Source: Ilex aquifolium
Taxonomy: Eukaryota > Streptophyta > Magnoliopsida > Aquifoliales > Aquifoliaceae
Assembly: GCA_951799425.1 (NCBI GenBank)
Contig: OX637391.1
Coordinates: 47,153,069 to 47,217,068 of the forward strand
Reading direction: 5' to 3'
DNA length: 64,000 nt
A model generated the notes under the pieces. The model made no database searches. It saw only the letters and a list, made by a program, of their open reading frames with translations, and was not told where the DNA came from. This document shows positions 58,464 through 64,000 of this stretch, one piece after another. Positions within the stretch are counted from its first letter, which is position 1. Every line of letters begins with the position of its first letter. Both the position numbers and the translations under genes were made by a program.

Positions 58464-60381
58464 TGATGAGAGAAAAATATTGCATATTTGATGGCCTCAT
58501 TATATGCATTTTAACTCAACTTTTGCATTTAAGTACTTAGTGTTAGCCAAAGTTGTGAATAATGTTGATATTTTGATGTTGCATGTTTTGATAGCTTAAA
58601 TGATGGATTTTAGGACTTTGCAACTATGTTGGATGTGAGGTGTAGTGGTGGACTCATGAAATGAGGATTGAGAGGCTTGGAAGGTAAAGAAATCAAGAAA
58701 AATGCATTTTGGATGAATACCTTCCAGAAGGTTTATGAAGACCTTCCGGAAGGTTTAGCCCACTGGAATTTCGTAATTTGGACACTGTACCACTGTTTTT
58801 CTAAATTTTGACCATGATCTACTTCGAATTTGAAAAAGTGCAAAACATGAAAGTTGTAGATATGGATGTCCTTTTTATTGTGTCAAAATTTCAGCTCAAT
58901 CCAACGGTTGGATCAAAATTTATTATTTTTCTACCAAAACTGGTCCAGAGCTGTCACCAGATTCCAGTAGGTTAAACCTTCCGGAAGGTTTTCATCGTTC
59001 TTCCGGAAGGTCTTGCCCAGAATGCGAAAAACAGCCTGCAACTCAACTTTGCGGCTTGGGGGTCCCACCTAATCTTCTCCCACTTGCTCCCCAACATTAT
59101 CTTACACAAGCACATGCTTCCCTTACACATTTGGAGGACTTTGGAGGCTTTGCATTGAAGAAGGCATGGGAGGGAAGTGGGCTACCATGGGGGTGTTGTC
59201 CTAGCTTGTCCAAGGCAATCAACTCAGCCCCTCTTTGGTGTAAGACCTGCACACACCTAGGGGGACCCTCCATGGACGAAATTCAAGGCTTTCACTCTCC
59301 ATTATACATTCAACATTCAACACACAAGAAAAAGAGTTGGCTACCTAAGCTTAGGATTAGTTTTTTAGAGCTCCAAGGAGGAAGATGATGAATAGTGACG
59401 TTTTTGCATTTTCTTCTCCATTCAAGTTGTAGAAATCTTTTTTAATCTCTTGTAAGGATCTTCTAAGTTTAATTTATTGTCTTTAATCCCATTCCTTTCA
59501 AGTACATTGCAACTTTAGTTACATGTTCTAGCTTTCACCATTGTTGTATGAGTCTTTCCACTTCAAGCTTTTCTTAAAATGGGTATTGAATGTTTTTCTT
59601 CATAGTTTTAGATTTATTGCTTCAAGTTAAGTTTCATGCTTTAATCTCCATTTCCTTTATATGTCTATTTACATTATGCTTGTCTTTCATTTATGCATAA
59701 GTAGCTAGCTTTTAAGTTGGTTAGTCCAAGGGTGAATTCCATTTGGGGATTCCATTCCAACTCTCTTTCATTCCTTCTCTCGGTGTATGTTGGCTCGGTT
59801 TGATTGGGTTGAAGGTGGATAAATTGGTGAGTCTTTGATATTCCGTAGGCCTAGTCACGGTTTATGCTTGGATACTCACCATTTTATCCCTAGCTTCCCA
59901 GGAATCAATCGTACTTCTAGGCACCATTGGAGGAAGGCTTTGAGTTGACTTGATATTCCCATTGGAATGAACCTCTTGGATTAGCCAACACTTGCTTTCT
60001 TGCATTTTCATTTTGAACAAAACTCAACAAAACACAAATACAAGATTTTACACTTTCTTTTCTCTTTTTGCAAAATCACTTTCACAAAACTCCCTTTCCT
60101 TCCCTGAGGAGACGACCTTGGAATACTTTTCCAAGTAAAACACCGACAACAAGAGACTCCTTACGATTGGGGAGCACTTTTGTTCACACGCATTCCATTC
60201 CACATTTCATTCCATACATTTTGTTCATTCCACATTTACATCCATTTTGTTGTTGTTTCCTATCTTCTTGCATCATCCGGAGGGAGAGTGACACTCCCTC
60301 ATCACTATAAGCCACATACACACATTGAGGGTGAGGGTGATGTTACGAGGTTAGGAACCACACCGCATTTCCAACCAATCA
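58464..60381 (+). repeat. Element E 3' LTR (long form)
   Basis: It starts TGATGAGAGAAAAATATTGC after the polypurine tract and ends CCAATCAATCA before ATAAG. The CTTCCGGAAG palindrome pairs recur near 58720 and 58975. The extra internal part (about 59370-60240) has no coding domain. Confidence 0.92.
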
Positions 60382-60386
60382 ATAAG

Positions 60387-60990
60387 GGGTTGCAATTTTG
60401 TGAAAAATCAAGTATTTTTTCATTAAATTCCAGAAGGGACGATTGCAAAAATGAGCACCCCCATCGCTTATGATTGACTTCGGAATTCCAAATCGGGACA
60501 AAATATTTTCTTTTAAAAATTTGATCACTGTTTTGTGATCATTGTTTCGGCATGGAATTGCTTCAACCCATTTGGATACATATTCTACAGCCACTAAAAT
60601 GTATAGATAGCCAAAGGAAGGGGGAAATGGTCCCATAAAATCGATGCCCTAACAGTCAAAAATTTCAATTACCAGAATGGGGTTTAAGGGCATCATATTT
60701 CTTTTAGAAATGTTTCCCAACCTTTGACACCTATCACAAGTTAAACAAAAGGCATGAACATCTTTGAAAAGTGTGGGCCAGTAAAATCCACACTGCAATA
60801 TTTTTGCAGCTGTTTTTCTTGATGAAAAGTGGCCACCACATGCTTCAGAATGACAAAAAGTTATTACCTGGCTACTTTCATGAGCAGGGATGCAACGTCT
60901 TATGATTTGATCTTTACAGTATTTGAATACGTAAGGATCCTCCCAAAAGAAGTTACGTACCTCCCTCAGAAATTTCTTTTTGTCCAACAT
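60387..60990 (-). pseudogene. Element D integrase, N-terminal and core portion (fossil)
   Basis: The minus strand shows the HHCC zinc domain (HSSQVITFCHSEACGGHFSS, CLTCDRCQRLGN) and the start of the catalytic core with YVSKWVEAIPCRNND and SDGGAHF. The downstream half lies on the other side of element E. Broken. Confidence 0.88.
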
Positions 60991-61044
60991 GGTAAAAGAT
61001 GGAGGGAGTGTATCAGTAGCAAGAAAGTTAGCAATGTCTGCATA

Positions 61045-62931
61045 CTATGGTGTCTTCTCAATCATGAACAGTTGTTCATCGGGGAATTTCTCATTGATTG
61101 GCAGTCCATCCTCATGAAATTCATAGGTTAGTCTCGATAGATGATCTGCCACCACATTCTCGACGCCTTTCTTGTCCTTAATGACAAGATCAAACTCTTG
61201 GAGCAAAAGTATCCATCTCAAGAGTCTCGGTTTGGCGTCCTTCTTTGTGAGCAAAAATTTTAGAGCTGCATGGTCAGTGAATACAGTAACAGAAGAACCA
61301 ACAAGATAAGAACGAAATTTTTCCAGTGCAAAAACTACAGCAAGCAATTCTTTCTCAGTTGTTGAATAATTCATTTGGGCATCATTCAAAGTTTTGCTTG
61401 CATAGTAAATCACATGGGGTTTCTTATATTTTCTTTGTCCCAATACATCACCTACAGCAAAATCACTTGCATCACACATTAGTTCAAAAGGAAGATTCCA
61501 GTCAGGAGGTTGCATTATTGGTGCAGAAATTAACATGTCTTTTAGCTTGTCAAAGGCTTTTTGGCATGCTTCATTCCAATCAAATATTACATCCTGACTT
61601 AGGAGGTGACACATTGGCTTTGCTATGGTACTGAAATCTTTTATGAATCTCCTGTAGAACCCTGCATGACCTAGGAATGATCGAACATCTTTTACAGTCT
61701 TAGGGGCAGGCAAATTTCCAATCAAATCAATTTTTGCCTTGTCAACTTTCATGCCTTCAGACGACACGATGTGACCAAGAACAATGCCCTGTGTTACCAT
61801 AAAATGACATTTTTCCCAATTGAGCACTAGGTTGGATTCCTTACATCTGATCAGTACTTTCTCCAGATTGGTTAAACACAAGTCGAAGGAATCACCATAG
61901 ACAGAGAAGTCATCCATAAATACTTCCAAAATTTTTTCAACCATATCACTGAACAAGCTTAGCATACATCTTTGGAATGTTGCAGGAGCGTTACAAAGTC
62001 CAAATGACATCCTTTTGAATGCAAAGGTGCCAAAGGGGCATGTGAAGGTTGTTTTCTCCTGATCATCTAAGGCTATCTCAATTTGGTTATACCCTGAATA
62101 TCCATCCAAGAAACAGTAAAATGCATTGCCTGCAATTCTCTCCAGGACTTGGTCAAGAAATGGGAGAGGAAAATGATCTTTTCTAGTGACCAAATTGAGT
62201 TTTCGATAATCAATGCACATTCGCCATCCTGTGAGGACTCGAGTTGGCACTAGTTCATTTGCATCATTTTTTACCACTGTGACCCCAGATTTTTTTGGCA
62301 CAACTTGGGTTGGACTGACCCATTTACTATCTGAGATAGGGAAGATTATCCCTGCATCTAGGAGTTTGAGTACCTCAATTCTCACAACTTCCTTCATGTG
62401 AGGATTCAGTCGTCGCTGCATTTGACGAGAGGGTTTTGAGTCCTCTTCAAGGTATATGGCATGATTGCAGATTAACGGGCTTATACCTTTCAAGTCAGCG
62501 ATGGTCCATCCAATGGTACTTTTATGACTTCGAAGAACTTCAAGCAATTTAGACTCTTGCAAGTCTGTGAGTTTAGATGAAATTACCACTGGGTACGACT
62601 CATTCTCTCCTAAGAATGCATATTTGAGGTCAGATGGGAGAGGTTTCAATTCAGGCTTTGGTGGGCTAACACTTGATGAGACTGGCTTTGTGCCACTTGG
62701 TGAAATTTCTTCGAATTTGAGTGCCCAAGTCTCAACAGTATGAGTAGGGTCACTTGGTGGTTTTGGGTCATCATCTGTTATTTCTGATGAGATGAGTTCT
62801 AACAGAGATGATTCAGCAGGATCCTCACAGAATGTATCATCTAGATGTTCCTGTATCAAAGATTCTATGGAGTGTACTTCCCTTTCTTCCTTTTCCTCTT
62901 CTGGATGTTTAGCAATATTGAAAATGTTCAT
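61045..62931 (-). pseudogene. Element D reverse transcriptase and RNase H (fossil)
   Basis: An open stretch of about 628 codons on the minus strand: linker with protease-RT spacer features, then RT from about residue 155 ([46 protein letters not shown]), catalytic block [13 protein letters not shown], and RNase H with [15 protein letters not shown] and [10 protein letters not shown]. The interrupted-looking [10 protein letters not shown] insert between palm motifs is an Athila hallmark. Although this part is open, the element as a whole is broken. Confidence 0.92.
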
Positions 62932-64000
62932 TTAGAGAGTCATATTCCCAAAAGTTAATTTCATGACTCTATTCCTGCAATTGATTAAAGCATTGGAAGT
63001 TGCTAGGAATGGTCGACCAAGAATGACAGGAATTTGGTTCTCCAAATTTATTGCTGGTTGAGTATCCAGAACAATGAAGTCAACAGGGAAGACAAAACTA
63101 TCTACTTGGACAAGCACATCTTCAACAATCCCTCTGGGGGTTTTGACAGATCTGTCAGCCAACTGGAGTGTGACACAAGTGGGTTTAAGTTCTCCCAAAC
63201 CCAACTGTTGATACACAGAGTAGGGTAGCAGATTAACGCTGGCTCCAAGGTCTAACAAGGCTTGTTCAATTCTGAAATTTCCAATGATACATGAGACAGT
63301 CGGACATCCTGGGTCTTTGTATTTTGGAAGGGTTTTCTGTTGGAGAAGAGCACTAGCTTGTTCCGTTAGGAAAGCTCTTTTTTGGACTTTCTGGCTTCTC
63401 TTGACTGTGCACAAGTCTTTTAGAAACTTGGCATAAGGCGGGACTTGTTTGATTGCATCCAGAAGTGGGATGTTGATATTTACTTGCTTAAAAAGCTCGT
63501 AAATTTCAGGCTGATTTTTCACTTTCTGTTTGGCTCTGAGTCGATGAGGAAATGGAGCTGGAACGGGATACGAAGGTTCCTTTTTCTCAGAAGGTTCTGA
63601 CTCTTGTTCAATCACAGACTCAGGGTCTTTCTCAATTGGTTCAGGTTCAGATGATGGATTGACTGGGCTTGACTCAGGTCTTGGCTTGGGAATGAGTATG
63701 TCTCTGATTGTTTTGTCAATCACTTTGCCACTTCTTAGGGTCGTGATAGCTTGGGCTTGGTCTTGGGTGTTTCCTGTTGTTGAAGGGTTTCCTACATGGA
63801 ATTGGCCTTGTGGTTGTTTTGGTTGAGCAGGAAACTTTCCTTTTTCATGTGTGACCATGGATTGAGTCAACTTTTGGATGTGGCTTTTAAGATCCTCAAA
63901 AGATTGAGTGGTCTGGATTTTGAAATCAGTGAAAGCCTGTGTGGAATTATTGTTATAATTCATTTGGCTTTGCATGAACTGATTTAATGTGTCCTCAAGG
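62932..64000 (-). pseudogene. Element D gag C-terminus and protease (fossil, runs off the window)
   Basis: The minus strand reads the gag tail (FEDLKSHIQKLTQSM, ITTLRSGKVIDK, the usual Athila LRSGK block), a Pro/Glu-rich linker, and an aspartic protease fold (LDLGASVNLLPYSVYQQLGL, VILGRPFLATSNALI). The protease reads DLGAS where most retroelements have D-S/T-G; DLGAS is usual in Athila. The region continues past the right edge. Confidence 0.85.

Larger units (their letters stand above)
54396..60381 (+). mobile_element. Element E: non-autonomous Athila-like LTR retrotransposon inserted in D (fossil)
   Basis: LTRs at 54396-55456 and 58464-60381, a tRNA-Asp-type primer-binding site, one gag-like frame, a long untranslated region and a polypurine tract TAAGTTGGGGGGTG (58450-58463). 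The target duplication ATAAG is perfect (54391-54395, 60382-60386). There is no protease, RT or integrase, so mobilisation must have relied on an autonomous Athila. Over the shared roughly 1 kb the LTRs differ by about 1%, so it is under half a million years old by the usual rate and the youngest insertion here. The 5' LTR is about 0.86 kb shorter internally than the 3' LTR. Structure otherwise looks whole. Confidence 0.9.
46964..64000 (-). mobile_element. Element D: Athila-lineage Ty3/gypsy element with captured viral gene, split by E (fossil)
   Basis: On the minus strand, right to left: gag/protease, RT-RNase H, integrase (split by element E at 54396-60381), a polypurine-like motif at 53281-53300, a vitivirus-like ORF, the Athila-type ORF3, a hairpin cluster, a polypurine tract, and the 3' LTR (46964-48912). 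RT residues such as [20 protein letters not shown] and [12 protein letters not shown]-like wording are characteristic of Athila. The 5' LTR and gag start lie beyond 64000. It inserted into element F; the left flank is GCACC. Apart from the E insertion it is broken in about three or more places. It must be older than E. Confidence 0.88.

Overview
This window looks like a repeat-dense, mostly gene-free stretch of a eudicot plant genome. The reasons are AT-rich intergenic DNA packed with plant-type LTR retrotransposons (Tat, chromovirus and Athila lineages of Ty3/gypsy), hAT, MULE, CACTA and Helitron relics, a PPR gene remnant, and an ankyrin gene fused to a gag-like N-terminal exon of a type I associate with woody eudicots. 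The species cannot be named from this sequence. No rRNA, tRNA or CRISPR array was seen.

Layout. 1-5.5 kb: AT-rich DNA with microsatellites, a 32-bp minisatellite and a foldback element. 5.57-16.13 kb: Tat-type element A (+), inserted at the duplicated end of a Helitron whose body follows at 16.16-17.15 kb. 17.2-21.4 kb: a hAT element, a MULE-type MITE and a GTTACT-rich repeat patch. 21.4-28.27 kb: leader-like exons that run into a truncated CACTA transposase, interrupted by chromovirus element C (22.29-26.75 kb). 28.3-39.24 kb: a PPR pseudogene split cleanly by Tat-type element B (28.49-39.01 kb). 39.3-42.3 kb: two related hAT elements, one carrying a nested MULE MITE, and a third MITE. 43.2-44.5 kb: the only plausible host coding exons (gag-like plus ankyrin). 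45-46.96 kb: the 5' end of retroelement F, cut by Athila-lineage element D (minus strand, 46.96 kb to beyond 64 kb). D is itself split inside its integrase by the young, non-autonomous, Athila-like element E (54.40-60.38 kb).

LTR divergence counted by eye gives the order E (about 1%), C (about 3%), A (about 4.5%), B (about 7%). At a commonly used plant rate of 1.3e-8 per site per year this is roughly 0.4, 1, 2 and 3 million years. All internal coding regions of A, B, C and D are broken. E looks structurally whole but encodes only one gag-like frame.

The most notable observations are these. (1) In the pol-to-ORF3 interval of Athila element D there is a 136-codon frame that reads as the zinc-knuckle nucleic-acid-binding protein of vitiviruses and relatives (Betaflexiviridae), a plant RNA-virus gene apparently carried inside an LTR retrotransposon. 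(2) Three hairpins with identical spacing and one compensatory base pair lie just before the 3' LTR of both D and E. (3) Paired 10-14 bp palindromes at fixed spacing occur in D and, with a different sequence, in E. (4) Both Tat elements carry an antisense gene with its own TATA box and an 84-bp tandem array.
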